A stretch of DNA of 64,000 bases, from contig NZ_JAGBLU010000091.1 of assembly GCF_017635265.1 (NCBI RefSeq), forward strand, positions 124,001-188,000, given 5' to 3'. The notes under the pieces were generated by a model. It worked only from the letters and a program-made list of their open reading frames with translations. It had not been told where the DNA came from and ran no database searches. Shown here piece after piece: positions 1-9,325 of this stretch. Every line of letters begins with the position of its first letter. The stretch's first letter is position 1. The position numbers and the translations under genes are program-made. The DNA comes from Butyrivibrio sp. (GTDB taxonomy: Bacteria > Bacillota > Clostridia > Lachnospirales > Lachnospiraceae).

Positions 1-582
1 TTTAACGGTAAGATTCAGCATAGAACTTCCGATGAAGGAAACGTAGCACAGCTCAGGAAAACGGAGTATAACGGAAAAACCACTATGAGCTTTGATCTGG
101 TGTTTGATGATTGCGACAATGTGGATGCTTTTATGCTAAATGATCTGGTCAATATGAACTTTACCAGTGCCATAAATAAAGGATTAAACATGTATCAAAA
201 AGGCGATTTAACAACAAATCGTGGAAAGAACAGCCATAGTGTCAGAAAGAGAATGGATGCTATTATGTCGTTGCTTTCTCATCCGGATACCCAGCAGGTT
301 ATTTTTTTCTGGTCAAGAATGGTATTTAGAGGGATGGTGACCAGTGTAAGAAATACTTATACAATGTTCAATCCTGCCGGCAATCCTATCAGAGGGAAAA
401 TGCATATTGAGATTACTCAGGATAGAGAAAAAACAGATCTTAAATATGATGAAAGTTATTGGGACAATTCCTATAAAGAAATTTTTAAACAGAGTAAAAG
501 CCAGGAGGGTGATGCCGATGCCGATAAGCAGGGTATGTGGAACAAACTTTCCAATAATGCGTTCCTTAACATAAATATTTAA
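1..582 (+). CDS. CIS tube-adaptor protein (Afp7/Pvc7 N-domain type), 5' end outside window
   Basis: The reading frame is open from base 1, so the gene starts upstream of the window; about 193 C-terminal residues are visible. The segment has the layout of the contractile-injection tube-adaptor domain (N-terminal domain of Afp7/Pvc7): a beta-rich half with FDLVFDD, then a conserved FFWSRMVFRGMVTSVRNTYTMFNPAGNPIRGKM-like segment (about residues 100-135 of the visible part; W-G/R-x-F-x-G, Y-x-M-F-N, G-N-P-I-R). It is a paralogue of the next gene, 12 bp downstream. No LysM domain follows the adaptor domain, although many Afp7-like proteins have one. Its role is inferred: joining the inner tube to the hub. 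The family call rests on pattern recognition. Confidence 0.72.
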   Translation, partial: FNGKIQHRTSDEGNVAQLRKTEYNGKTTMSFDLVFDDCDNVDAFMLNDLVNMNFTSAINKGLNMYQKGDLTTNRGKNSHSVRKRMDAIMSLLSHPDTQQVIFFWSRMVFRGMVTSVRNTYTMFNPAGNPIRGKMHIEITQDREKTDLKYDESYWDNSYKEIFKQSKSQEGDADADKQGMWNKLSNNAFLNINI

Positions 583-594
583 CGAGGTTAGCTG

Positions 595-1638
595 ATGAAT
601 ATTTTAGAAAGCCTGAAAAGTTCAGCGGGTATTGTTGAAAAGGCAGTACTCGAGGTTGCTGATTTCAGCGAAAACAAATTGGAGAAAACCGATGTTCCGG
701 CTCCTGAAAAAAATAAAGCCAAAGTTGCAGGTGCTAAGGACAATTTGACAAAGGCTAAAGATACTGCAAACAAAGCTAAGAAAAAAGCTGAAAAGGTTAA
801 AAGTAAAATAAATCTGAAGGCAGTAAAAAACTATGCCAAAGCTCCTTCAAAAATAGCAGGGATTCCGGGAAATGCAGCTAATGCATTAGATGCAGATGGG
901 GAAGATGAGCAAGACAGGATTGAAGGGCATGAGAAATATAAAAGCTACAGGTTTCATTGCCAGTTTAATCCGGAAGAAATAACTATTTTCGGATATGCCG
1001 GTGATACGTTGGCTACTCTGGACTATCAGGAACACGAAAAAAATACCGGTGATGATGGAAATAAACAGGATGATGTCAAAATGGCACCTGCTAACGCTCA
1101 TATAGAGATGAATTTTAAGCTGATTTTTGATAAGAGTGTTAATTCGGATGCGTTTTACTCAGATAAGTTCACCTTGAGTTTTTCCAATCTCGGAAAGGCG
1201 GTTGCAAGTTCGGTTGCGAAGGGTGTTTTTAAAAAAACCTATTCAGTTCAGAGAGAGGTGGAAGCCCTGACGGCTATTGTTCGTGACAGTAAAAAGAATC
1301 TGGCTGCTTTCTATTGGGGGGATATGTGTTATCAGGGAGTTATAAATAATATCAGCGCTGAATATGTCATGTTTAATGTTAGCTGTGAACCTATAAGGGC
1401 TTACGTGACTGTAAATATGGTTCTGCTTGATGAGAAGACAGATATGGCTAACTCGGATCTATGGGTTCAGGAATATATGAATGATATCCATGCGATCCAG
1501 GAAAGAGCGAATGCTGAAGATGTTGTAAATGCAGCCAAAGAAGCTACAGAAGCTGTTGACCCAAAAAAGAAGGAAAATGAAAATATTAAAAAGATGGTCG
1601 ATAAGATAGGCGAGATTGCGAAACAGGTTCAAACATAA
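595..1638 (+). CDS. CIS tube-adaptor protein (Afp7/Pvc7 type) with basic N-terminal extension
   Basis: 347 residues. Residues about 112-305 form the same tube-adaptor domain as the upstream gene (FHCQFNPEEITIFGYAGD, AFYWGDMCYQGVI, YVMFNVSCEPIRAYV). Members of this family sit between inner tube and spike hub in Afp/PVC particles. Unlike standard members it has a roughly 100-residue N-terminal extension rich in Lys and Ala (residues about 30-90), probably helical, and a charged Lys/Glu-rich C-terminal tail, with no LysM domain. A ribosome-binding site (ACGAGG) precedes the ATG, and the next gene starts 16 bp after the stop. Two consecutive paralogues suggest a duplicated, specialised adaptor layer. 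Function is inferred from family and position. Confidence 0.72.
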   Translation: MNILESLKSSAGIVEKAVLEVADFSENKLEKTDVPAPEKNKAKVAGAKDNLTKAKDTANKAKKKAEKVKSKINLKAVKNYAKAPSKIAGIPGNAANALDADGEDEQDRIEGHEKYKSYRFHCQFNPEEITIFGYAGDTLATLDYQEHEKNTGDDGNKQDDVKMAPANAHIEMNFKLIFDKSVNSDAFYSDKFTLSFSNLGKAVASSVAKGVFKKTYSVQREVEALTAIVRDSKKNLAAFYWGDMCYQGVINNISAEYVMFNVSCEPIRAYVTVNMVLLDEKTDMANSDLWVQEYMNDIHAIQERANAEDVVNAAKEATEAVDPKKKENENIKKMVDKIGEIAKQVQT

Positions 1639-1654
1639 AAGGGAGCAGTTTTGA

Positions 1655-2803
1655 ATGGATGGAATTGATCTGACAGAACTTAGTAAAAAATATGAAGGGT
1701 TTTACGAACCGCTGGTAAAAGTCTATGTTGATGGTACAGACATTGAGGAAGATAAGAAAGTGAAGATGAGGGTCACGGATGTTTCTGTCAGCATTACAAG
1801 TGATTATAAGGCAAGTATTGCAGAGTATTCTCTCATATATGCCTATAACGTAGGGGGAGGGGCCTTCAGAACCAGTGATATTAAGAAGTATATCAGCATG
1901 GGCACCTGTATTTCCATATATATGGGTCATGCTAACAAAATCGGAGAAGTTTTCAAGGGGTTTATAGCAGGAGTAAATTTTCTTTATAACAATGACAGCT
2001 TTCATGATGCAGCCATCAGGATAACGGCCTTTGATGTAAAGGGAATCATGATGGCAAATAACAGGTCAAAGCGCCTTAAAGCCAATTATTATTCAGATGC
2101 AGTGAAGGAAATACTGAATCAACAGACCTATCAGAACCTCCAAAATAATAAAGGAATATCAAGCATAACTATAAATGACACACCGGATAAGCCTAAAGAA
2201 AAAACCGGAAATGAACAAGCGGATAACAGGCTTGAGATGGTGGCGGAGAGTGACTACGACTTCGTGGTAAAAGCTGCAAAGAAATTTAACTACGAGTTTT
2301 TCACCATAGGAGGACATGTAGTTTTCAGAAAAGCAAAGTCTGACAAAAAGGAAATAGGAACCCTATCGCCACATAAAGCAATTTTAAGTTATGACATAGG
2401 CTACGATATTACAGGAGTAGTAGGAGAGATTGTAGTGAGAACTCTGGACATAGGTAAAGCCAGTAAGATAGAGGTTAAAAAGAAAAATAATGCTAAATAT
2501 TCAATTGGCACTAAAGCAAAACCACTGGTAACAAATCAAACTTATGTCTATGTGGATTCTGCTATAGAATCCCAGAAAGATGCTGAAAACAGAGCAGCAT
2601 ATCTTCTGGAGGAGACTTCCTACAGGTTAGGATCTTTAAAGCTGACTCTAAAGGGACTACCTGAAATCTTTCCGGGAAAATTTATTGTATTAAAGGGTTT
2701 TGGAGATGGGGCTTCCAATAAGTTCTATGTTACAGACGTGGAGCATGAATATGACGGTCATAGTTATACCACAACTATCATTGGCAAGGCATCCACATTA
2801 TAA
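1655..2803 (+). CDS. CIS spike hub, phage late-control gpD family
   Basis: 382 residues. The protein has the organisation of P2 gpD/T4 gp27-type hubs: a first beta-barrel (YEPLVKVYVDGTDI, residues about 17-115), a helical insert carrying NYYSDAVKEILNQQ (about residues 148-160), and a second domain with ESDYDFVVKAAKKFNYEFFTIGGHVVFR (about 195-222). The C-terminus, PGKFIVLKGFGDGASNKFYVTDVEHEYDG, is the usual ending of gpD-like hubs. Hubs trimerise and provide the symmetry adaptor between tube and spike. It is preceded by the two tube-adaptor genes and followed by the spike gene, which is standard CIS order. The family-level call is firm; the stoichiometry is taken from the family. Confidence 0.85.
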   Translation: MDGIDLTELSKKYEGFYEPLVKVYVDGTDIEEDKKVKMRVTDVSVSITSDYKASIAEYSLIYAYNVGGGAFRTSDIKKYISMGTCISIYMGHANKIGEVFKGFIAGVNFLYNNDSFHDAAIRITAFDVKGIMMANNRSKRLKANYYSDAVKEILNQQTYQNLQNNKGISSITINDTPDKPKEKTGNEQADNRLEMVAESDYDFVVKAAKKFNYEFFTIGGHVVFRKAKSDKKEIGTLSPHKAILSYDIGYDITGVVGEIVVRTLDIGKASKIEVKKKNNAKYSIGTKAKPLVTNQTYVYVDSAIESQKDAENRAAYLLEETSYRLGSLKLTLKGLPEIFPGKFIVLKGFGDGASNKFYVTDVEHEYDGHSYTTTIIGKASTL

Positions 2804-2829
2804 ATTAGGAAAATATCGTCGGAGGGAAT

Positions 2830-3642
2830 ATGCCTTTTTTTGACATTGTTGATGATGTTACCAGACAGAAGTTCAATAGAAATGAAATGGGGGACACTCG
2901 TATTACAGGGATCCTTTTAGGCGTTGTTGTCAAGAACTATGACAAGAAAAAACAGGGCTTTATATTGGTGAATCTAAACACCAGAGATTATGAAGAAAAC
3001 AAGATGGTATGGGCAAGGGTGACACTTCCTTACGGAGGGGATAAATGGGGAGACTACTTTGTTCCGGAAGTGGGAGATCAGGTTCTTGTCACTTTTGAAC
3101 AGGGAAATATAGAACGAGCCTTTGTTGTAGGTGCTGTTCCAAAAAGCAGTTCCGAATTCATGAAAAAAGCTTTTGATGAAAAAAATCAGTATAAGCGTAT
3201 AACTACTAAAAACGGTAACACCATAGATATAGTAGATCATAAAGAGGGAGAAGGCGAAAAGGACAAAATAAGCCTTTATACATCCAAGGAAAAGCACAAA
3301 ATTGTTCTGGATAATGAAAACAAAAAAATCCTTATCACAGACAAGGAAGGCAAAAACAAGATTCAGATGAAGACCGAGGATGGTCAGATGGAAATAATAG
3401 CTTCCCAGAAGCTTACCATAAAGGTTGGAGATAACATAAAACTGATAATGAATGGAGCAAATGGAACAGTAACCTTAGAAGCTACAAAACTTAAGATGAC
3501 GACAACAGAATCCACAGAAGTAAAGTCTAACAGCCGCATGACCATGGAAGGAGGAAATGTTTCCGTAAAGGGCAACTCCATGGTGAAAGTTTCAAGCAGC
3601 GGGCCTGTATCAGTAGAAGGAACGCCAATAAAGCTTGGATAA
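2830..3642 (+). CDS. CIS spike protein, gp5/VgrG-type OB-fold plus beta-helix needle
   Basis: 270 residues. Residues about 20-105 are an OB-fold of the baseplate V/gp5/VgrG type (GILLGVVVKNYD, RVTLPYGGDKWGDYFVPEVGDQVLVTFEQG, RAFVVGAV). Residues about 120-270 are a run of short beta repeats rich in K/T/S/V/I, ending in VSVEGTPIKLG, as in the triple-stranded beta-helix needle of VgrG and Afp8. No lysozyme domain lies between OB-fold and needle, so the spike itself carries no peptidoglycan hydrolase. The start is preceded by GGAGG (2821-2825). This would be the puncturing tip of the particle. Confidence 0.85.
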   Translation: MPFFDIVDDVTRQKFNRNEMGDTRITGILLGVVVKNYDKKKQGFILVNLNTRDYEENKMVWARVTLPYGGDKWGDYFVPEVGDQVLVTFEQGNIERAFVVGAVPKSSSEFMKKAFDEKNQYKRITTKNGNTIDIVDHKEGEGEKDKISLYTSKEKHKIVLDNENKKILITDKEGKNKIQMKTEDGQMEIIASQKLTIKVGDNIKLIMNGANGTVTLEATKLKMTTTESTEVKSNSRMTMEGGNVSVKGNSMVKVSSSGPVSVEGTPIKLG

Positions 3643-3662
3643 GAAAGGGAAGAATATTATAG

Positions 3663-4106
3663 ATGGAACGGGAATTTTTAGGAACAGGAGTAACTTTCCC
3701 ACCGCAGGTAGATCCTGCGACCGGAAGATTTAAAATGAGCGTAGGCTCTCAAAGTGTCAGGGAATCTGTTTATCTGATTCTTATGACTCAGATATCGGAG
3801 AGACTTACAAGACCTGAGTTTGGTACAAATACGGCAAGCTACGTATTCATGGATGTCAACCAGACTAATCTTACTATCATGAAAAGAGATCTGGCAGACA
3901 GTATTTTGAGTCAGGAGCCGAGAATTTCCTACGTTAACATACAGACGAGCATGGAAGCACAGCAGGGATACATACTTATAAATGTTGATTATACACTGGC
4001 GGAGAATAACCAGAGAGATAATCTTGTTTTTCCTTTCTATCTTAATGCAGAACCGGCACCTGATGAAGAAGAAGAGTATTATGAACCTGAAATCATAGAT
4101 ACATGA
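3663..4106 (+). CDS. CIS baseplate wedge protein, GPW/gp25 family
   Basis: 147 residues, the usual size for T4 gp25/P2 gpW-like proteins. It shows the conserved core: GTGVTFPPQVDPATG near the start, LILMTQISERLTRPEFGT (about 37-54), and the EPR motif (E85-P86-R87) that in gp25 proteins contacts the sheath and nucleates its assembly. The C-terminus is acidic (DEEEEYYEPE). It lies between spike and the two J-type proteins, as in Afp9-containing operons. The EPR motif implies that a contractile sheath exists, although its gene must lie upstream of the window. Confidence 0.87.
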   Translation: MEREFLGTGVTFPPQVDPATGRFKMSVGSQSVRESVYLILMTQISERLTRPEFGTNTASYVFMDVNQTNLTIMKRDLADSILSQEPRISYVNIQTSMEAQQGYILINVDYTLAENNQRDNLVFPFYLNAEPAPDEEEEYYEPEIIDT

Positions 4107-4116
4107 TGGGGGATTT

Positions 4117-7100
4117 ATGAGTAACACTTTTAATACTCAGTCCGCAGAGGACTTTGAGAAAATAATTGAAAAATTCAGAAGAAGCTATGCTCCTGAGTGG
4201 AAGTTTGATCCGAAAAATCCTGATGCCGGTACAGTTATCGCACAGATATTTGCCCGTCAGATGGAAGAAAATAACAGGCTCATGACCAGGATGCCGGAGA
4301 GGTATCACATAGAATTCGTGAATATGCTGGATACAACTCTTCGGTCGGCGAAGCCTTCCTCAAGTATGGTTGTTTTTAACATGGACACTGACACCATCAT
4401 AGGGACTAGTGTTCCAAAGGGAACCAGACTTGCGGCCAATTCCGATGAAACTGATTCGGGCTATCTTATTTATGAGACAGATAGAAATCTGTATGTGACT
4501 GAGTCCAAGATTAGAAGTGTTTTTATGACGGATTCAGATAATGGAACAATAACTCCAATATACGGAGAATTCAACCCTCCTGAGATACTCTCGGGAACCA
4601 TATCATCTATAGCTTCTGATGACATGGAAGAAATCGAGACCGATATTCCTGATGAGACTACTGAAGACGCTACAGAAGAGCGAATGACTATTCCGCCCTT
4701 TTCTCTTTTTGGTGAAAAAAGAACCATCGGGAGAAGTGTTCTTACAATGTATGAACCCAGACTTTTTGATGGAAATATGGAGCCCATATACGTAAGATTC
4801 GAGGGAGGATCCCAGGTAGTTGAAAAAATACTTAATGGAGATCTTACTTTTAAATACTTTACAGACAAGGGTTTTGAAAAGTTTGATAAGATGGAAATTT
4901 TAGCTGATAATAAGACCTTTATGCTCCTGAAGAGTAAGGACTGCAGGAAAGTCAAAATTTCAGGAAAGGATTATTCAGTGGTTGTTTTGGAATCAGAAAA
5001 GACCATGACAGGTAGTCTTGAGATAAGCGATGTTTCTATATCTGCAGGCGGAAACAGAGTTTCGCCTGACTACGTGGGGGATGGAATATTAGAGCTGAAC
5101 CCGGAAAAGTTCAAACCCTTTTCGGATACTATGGCTGTTTATAACGAGTGTTACATTGGTAATGATCATTGCTTTTCAAAGAGCGGAGCGACAATAACTT
5201 TGGATTTCAAGGTGACTTACCATGAAAATATATTGAAGATCAATCCGGAGCAGGAGGGAAATGATCTGGCAATAATCAAAGCCAAGCCCCGAAAAATGAC
5301 CTTTGAAGTACCGGCAGAAGTAAAGGTCAACGAGGTTATTATTGAGTACTACAATGGCATTGGCTGGAAGAAACTACAGTGTGACGCAGAATATGCCGGC
5401 ATGTTTGAAAATTGCGAAAGTGGGGAATACAAACTTAAGTTTACCTGTCCCGATGACTTTATGGTTTCTGAAAGTGGTCCATACATGGGAAGATGCCTTA
5501 GGATGCGGATAGTAAGATCAGATAACTGCTATATGCGTCCTGCAGTTCACACATATCCTATTATAGAAAAGCTAAGGATTTCTTTTTCTTATGAGGGAAG
5601 ATTTGTTCATCCTGCAAGGCTGGAGAGAATCTTCGGAACGACTAAGGAAGATATTACTGAATATCTTGGAAGAAATAAACCTTTTACAGCATTTTCGGGA
5701 TCAACTTATCATGAGGATGCTTTGTATATAGGTCTTGACAAAAAACTGGTGGAAGGACCGATCAGCCTGTATTTTCAGTTGTCTGACGCAAGCATACATA
5801 ACAGTGCAGGTTTTAGCGTAGAGTATAGTTCACCCTTGGGCTTTTCAAAAATGAAGATAACGGATCTTACAGAAAGCTTTACTAAATCAGGCTCTGTTAT
5901 GTTCATGCCACCTTCAGATATGGTCAGGACGAATCTGGAGGGCAACAGATTATTCTGGCTTAAGATAAAAAGAAATAGAAAAAAAGCTGACGATTTCAGC
6001 GATGTTTTTCTCCCATATATTACAATGATGTGCCTTAACGCTGTAACGGTGACTAATCTTCAGACATCAGAAGAGATGGACTATTACATTGATGAAGTAA
6101 TTCCGGACAGAAGTATTTCACTTGGAGTTTCCAATGTTTTGGACGCAAAGGTCTTTGTGAATGAGATGGGGTTTGTCAGCAAAGAGGAAATAGATAAGAT
6201 ACTGCAAAATGATCCGGAGAGGGTAAGAACAGAGTATGATTTCCTGGGGCGGCTTTTAGCTGTTTATATTCAGTGGGATGAAACAGAGAGCTTTGACAGC
6301 GCGCCTCATAAGAGATGCTATCGCATAGATCGTATGGATGGGACGATAATATTTTCCGATGGTAATAAGTGTGAAATGCCAAGAGTATTGGATGATATTG
6401 CCTTTAAAGCTGTTGTAAGATCCACGGATGGCGAAAAGGGAAATTTGGGAGTCGGTGAGATTACTTCATTCACTGAAGCTGCACCATATATAGAAAGCGT
6501 GTTCAATCCAATAAGGGCTATTGGTGGTAGTAATTTGGAAACCTTAGACCATGCCATGGAAAGATGTGCAGGGGTTATTAATTCAAGACATCGACTTGTG
6601 ACAGAGTCAGATTTTGTGCGTTTTGTCATGGAATTTAACGATAGCATAGACAGATGCAAGGTAGTTGTGGGGGAAAACCGGGACGGCGAGAGTGAAGAAG
6701 AAAATAATCTCTCAATAGTTCTTTTGATGAAGGATTATGCTGACGGCTCATTTTCTTTTCACCGTATGAGCAATACTCTTAAGAGGGATATTTATAAAAA
6801 GTGCGTGGTAACAGTGACACCGGATACACTGCATATAGTTGAACCCATATTTGTCTACGTATCGGTAAATGTGTGGACTATGGTAGTGGATTTGGACGAT
6901 GCTTTTGATGTACAGAGTGAGATAAAGAGCATTTTGAAAGGGTATTTAGAACCAATCAGAAAAGAAGGTCATGAAGGCTGGGATATAGGCACACTGCCAA
7001 AGGAAACCCAAATTCTGATGAAGCTCAGTTCTCTAAGAAACAAGAGTATGATCCAGAGAATAACCATGACAGGCAAATACGTGGATTATCTGGGTGAACA

Positions 7101-7185
7101 CGAATTGGATGTGAAGGATATAGAAATAAGTCCTTTCATGGTAGTTAGAAGCGGAGAGCATAAGGTTTACATAACTGATAAATAA
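4117..7185 (+). CDS. CIS large baseplate protein, Afp11/J-like
   Basis: 1022 residues. The N-terminus resembles baseplate J/gp6 relatives (FEKIIEKFRRSYAPEWKFDPKNPDAGTVIAQIFARQMEENNRLMTRMPERYHIEFVNML). The C-terminal half carries the J-like core (NPIRAIGGSNLETLDHAMERCAGVINSRHRLVTESDFVRFVMEF, about residues 795-840) and the typical closing domain (VTPDTLHIVEPIFVYVSVNVWTMV, then EIKSILKGYLEPI). The centre is a long beta-rich insert. Afp11-type proteins are usually the larger of two J-like wedge subunits. The gene starts 10 bp after the gp25 gene stop. Some N-terminal sequence is acidic (about residues 165-190), and I could not assign it. Confidence 0.8.
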   Translation: MSNTFNTQSAEDFEKIIEKFRRSYAPEWKFDPKNPDAGTVIAQIFARQMEENNRLMTRMPERYHIEFVNMLDTTLRSAKPSSSMVVFNMDTDTIIGTSVPKGTRLAANSDETDSGYLIYETDRNLYVTESKIRSVFMTDSDNGTITPIYGEFNPPEILSGTISSIASDDMEEIETDIPDETTEDATEERMTIPPFSLFGEKRTIGRSVLTMYEPRLFDGNMEPIYVRFEGGSQVVEKILNGDLTFKYFTDKGFEKFDKMEILADNKTFMLLKSKDCRKVKISGKDYSVVVLESEKTMTGSLEISDVSISAGGNRVSPDYVGDGILELNPEKFKPFSDTMAVYNECYIGNDHCFSKSGATITLDFKVTYHENILKINPEQEGNDLAIIKAKPRKMTFEVPAEVKVNEVIIEYYNGIGWKKLQCDAEYAGMFENCESGEYKLKFTCPDDFMVSESGPYMGRCLRMRIVRSDNCYMRPAVHTYPIIEKLRISFSYEGRFVHPARLERIFGTTKEDITEYLGRNKPFTAFSGSTYHEDALYIGLDKKLVEGPISLYFQLSDASIHNSAGFSVEYSSPLGFSKMKITDLTESFTKSGSVMFMPPSDMVRTNLEGNRLFWLKIKRNRKKADDFSDVFLPYITMMCLNAVTVTNLQTSEEMDYYIDEVIPDRSISLGVSNVLDAKVFVNEMGFVSKEEIDKILQNDPERVRTEYDFLGRLLAVYIQWDETESFDSAPHKRCYRIDRMDGTIIFSDGNKCEMPRVLDDIAFKAVVRSTDGEKGNLGVGEITSFTEAAPYIESVFNPIRAIGGSNLETLDHAMERCAGVINSRHRLVTESDFVRFVMEFNDSIDRCKVVVGENRDGESEEENNLSIVLLMKDYADGSFSFHRMSNTLKRDIYKKCVVTVTPDTLHIVEPIFVYVSVNVWTMVVDLDDAFDVQSEIKSILKGYLEPIRKEGHEGWDIGTLPKETQILMKLSSLRNKSMIQRITMTGKYVDYLGEHELDVKDIEISPFMVVRSGEHKVYITDK

Positions 7186-7208
7186 TCGGCAGGAGATGAG
7201 CTGAACAT

Positions 7209-9305
7209 ATGTTGAGTGTTGAAGAATTAAGGAGCAGGATTTACGAAGAACGAATAGTGGATGTAATGAACGAGATTCCGGTAAGGAGCTCAGAGTGGAC
7301 GAACTATAATCCATCGGATCCCGGTATTACTATCCTGGAGAACATGACTGCTTTTTCGGCTCTGCAGGGGGAAGAGATTGTTACTGTTGACTACAGAGCT
7401 AAGATGGCACTTTTAAAGATGGCAGGGTTTCTTCCTACAAGAAGTAAGTGTTCAAAACTTCTTTTATCTGCTGATCAGCTTGAAGAACCAATGCTACTAA
7501 GAAACGGAGAGAGATTTTTTCTGGGAGATTTGTGCTTTGAGACTACAAAGGAAACTTCTGTGGGACAAAGCAGGATTACCGGAGTTTTTGCGCAGCAGGG
7601 AGATGAATTTAAAGATTTAACTTACCTTTTGGATAGGGAAATTAATGTTTCTGCCAGGATATTTGGCGAAAAGCCTAAAGCAGGAAACAGCCTGTACTTC
7701 ATTATGGAGGGGAATCCCAGCGATTTAAATGAGATCATTTTCTACATAAAAATGGTGGAAAATGAAAGGAGAAATAAGACTGAGGATAGGCAGGAACATA
7801 TTTTTGCTGATATTGAATGGGAATGCTACACCGATAAAGGCTTTACAAAGATGCATGTAAGAGATTTTACATCGGCCTTTATAAATTCCGGAGAGATAAG
7901 GCTTACACTTCCTCAGGACAAACTTAAAGTCTATGAGGTTGCAAATGTTAAAGGCTATTGCATAAGAGCCACACTTACAAGAGCTGATTATGACATTGTT
8001 CCCAAAATGACGCATATTTTCAGTTTCCTGTTTGAAGTCTGGCAAAAAGATACCAAGTCATTTTCTCAGACCTTTAACAAAAATGACAAAGTTAGAGTAA
8101 CATCACCTCTGGGCAGGGATGTTTATTATCTGGTATTTGGCAAAGAAAAAAAGGGTTCTTCCTACAGAAGATATGAACTTACCAGAGGGACTGAGGGAAA
8201 CGGAAGATACTGCAATATTTCAGAGACGGATGATGGCTCCGTAATTTTTAGCTTTTCGGAGGAAAATTTTGGATTCCGGCCTTTAAAAGGCAAGGAATGT
8301 GTCAGGGTAATCATCTATAGTGAAGAAATAATGCGTAGGTATAACGTTGGAAAGGTTATCGGGTATGACGACCAGGAAATAGAGCTTCCGGTAAAAAAGG
8401 TTGTGAACGAGACTTTCTTTCTCATAGCAAGAAGAAAGGATGCAGAGGGATATTATTATGATTTCGTGAGACCGGAAAAGAAAAATGATGGAGATTTATA
8501 CTATCACCTTTTAGAGGGAGACGGAAAAATAATCATTGAAGATCCAGGTGACTATATTGATGCGGATCTTTTTATGGGAAGTGTCGCTGTTATGAGTGGC
8601 GACAGAGGAAATATAAGTGCAGGAAATTATCTGTCGATAGAAGAAAACAGAGGGATTACAGATGGCTTTTATAATCCGGGACCCGGAACGGGAGGCTGCT
8701 ATAGAGAAAATCTCGAGCAGGTAAAAGAGAGATTTCAAAAAGATGTTAGACAGGTATACAGAGCGATTACTGCAGAGGATTACGAATATATTGTAAAGAC
8801 GACTCCCGGACTGTGCATCAGAAAGGTAAAAGCTGTACCTTCAGCTTTTAACAATAATGTCAAGGTAGTTGTACTGATGGACTGCGATGAACAGTTTCCT
8901 AAATTATCCGACATCTATGTAAAAAAAATAAGCGAGAGGCTAGAGGAAAGAAGACTGATAACTACAAGCTTTTCCATAATAAAGCCGTCGTTTGTTGCAA
9001 TAGGTGTCAAGTGTACAGTGTATGTAAAAAGACATTATGCAGATACTTACAGTCAGGTAGAGGAGAAAATCAGGCAACAGATCGATTACATAAATTCTGA
9101 CAGAAATTTTGGAGATGCCCTATTGTTTGAGGATGTCTTTAGTGCAATAGAAAATTTGGACTGCGTTGATTATGTATATAATCTGAGCTTTTTCTCGGAA
9201 AATAGTAAGCTGGCAACACTCAAAGAATATGACATAATCCCCAGATATGATGTCTTATGCTATCCCGGAGACATACAGCTGGAAGTTGTTATATCAGATA
9301 AATAA
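7209..9305 (+). CDS. CIS baseplate protein, Afp12/baseplate J (gp6) family
   Basis: 698 residues, the second J-type wedge protein. The N-terminus, SVEELRSRIYEERIVDVMNEIPVRSSEWTNYNPSDPGITILENMTAFSALQGEE, matches the opening of baseplate J proteins. The C-terminal part has NPGPGTGGCYRENLEQVKERFQKDVRQVYRAITAEDYEYIVKTTPGLCIRKVKAVP and a closing domain (FVAIGVKCTVYVKR ... VEEKIRQQIDYIN). GGAG precedes the start. Two J-like genes in tandem are standard for Afp/PVC and related CIS. Together with gp25 and the gpI-like protein it should form the wedge ring. Confidence 0.82.
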   Translation: MLSVEELRSRIYEERIVDVMNEIPVRSSEWTNYNPSDPGITILENMTAFSALQGEEIVTVDYRAKMALLKMAGFLPTRSKCSKLLLSADQLEEPMLLRNGERFFLGDLCFETTKETSVGQSRITGVFAQQGDEFKDLTYLLDREINVSARIFGEKPKAGNSLYFIMEGNPSDLNEIIFYIKMVENERRNKTEDRQEHIFADIEWECYTDKGFTKMHVRDFTSAFINSGEIRLTLPQDKLKVYEVANVKGYCIRATLTRADYDIVPKMTHIFSFLFEVWQKDTKSFSQTFNKNDKVRVTSPLGRDVYYLVFGKEKKGSSYRRYELTRGTEGNGRYCNISETDDGSVIFSFSEENFGFRPLKGKECVRVIIYSEEIMRRYNVGKVIGYDDQEIELPVKKVVNETFFLIARRKDAEGYYYDFVRPEKKNDGDLYYHLLEGDGKIIIEDPGDYIDADLFMGSVAVMSGDRGNISAGNYLSIEENRGITDGFYNPGPGTGGCYRENLEQVKERFQKDVRQVYRAITAEDYEYIVKTTPGLCIRKVKAVPSAFNNNVKVVVLMDCDEQFPKLSDIYVKKISERLEERRLITTSFSIIKPSFVAIGVKCTVYVKRHYADTYSQVEEKIRQQIDYINSDRNFGDALLFEDVFSAIENLDCVDYVYNLSFFSENSKLATLKEYDIIPRYDVLCYPGDIQLEVVISDK

Positions 9306-9325
9306 GCAGGAGCATAGGTTTTTTC

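Noticed and set aside
2830-3642. Type VI secretion VgrG
   Set aside because: Hub and spike are separate genes, gp25, J-type and Afp15-type neighbours fit CIS, and no TssJLM membrane complex is present.
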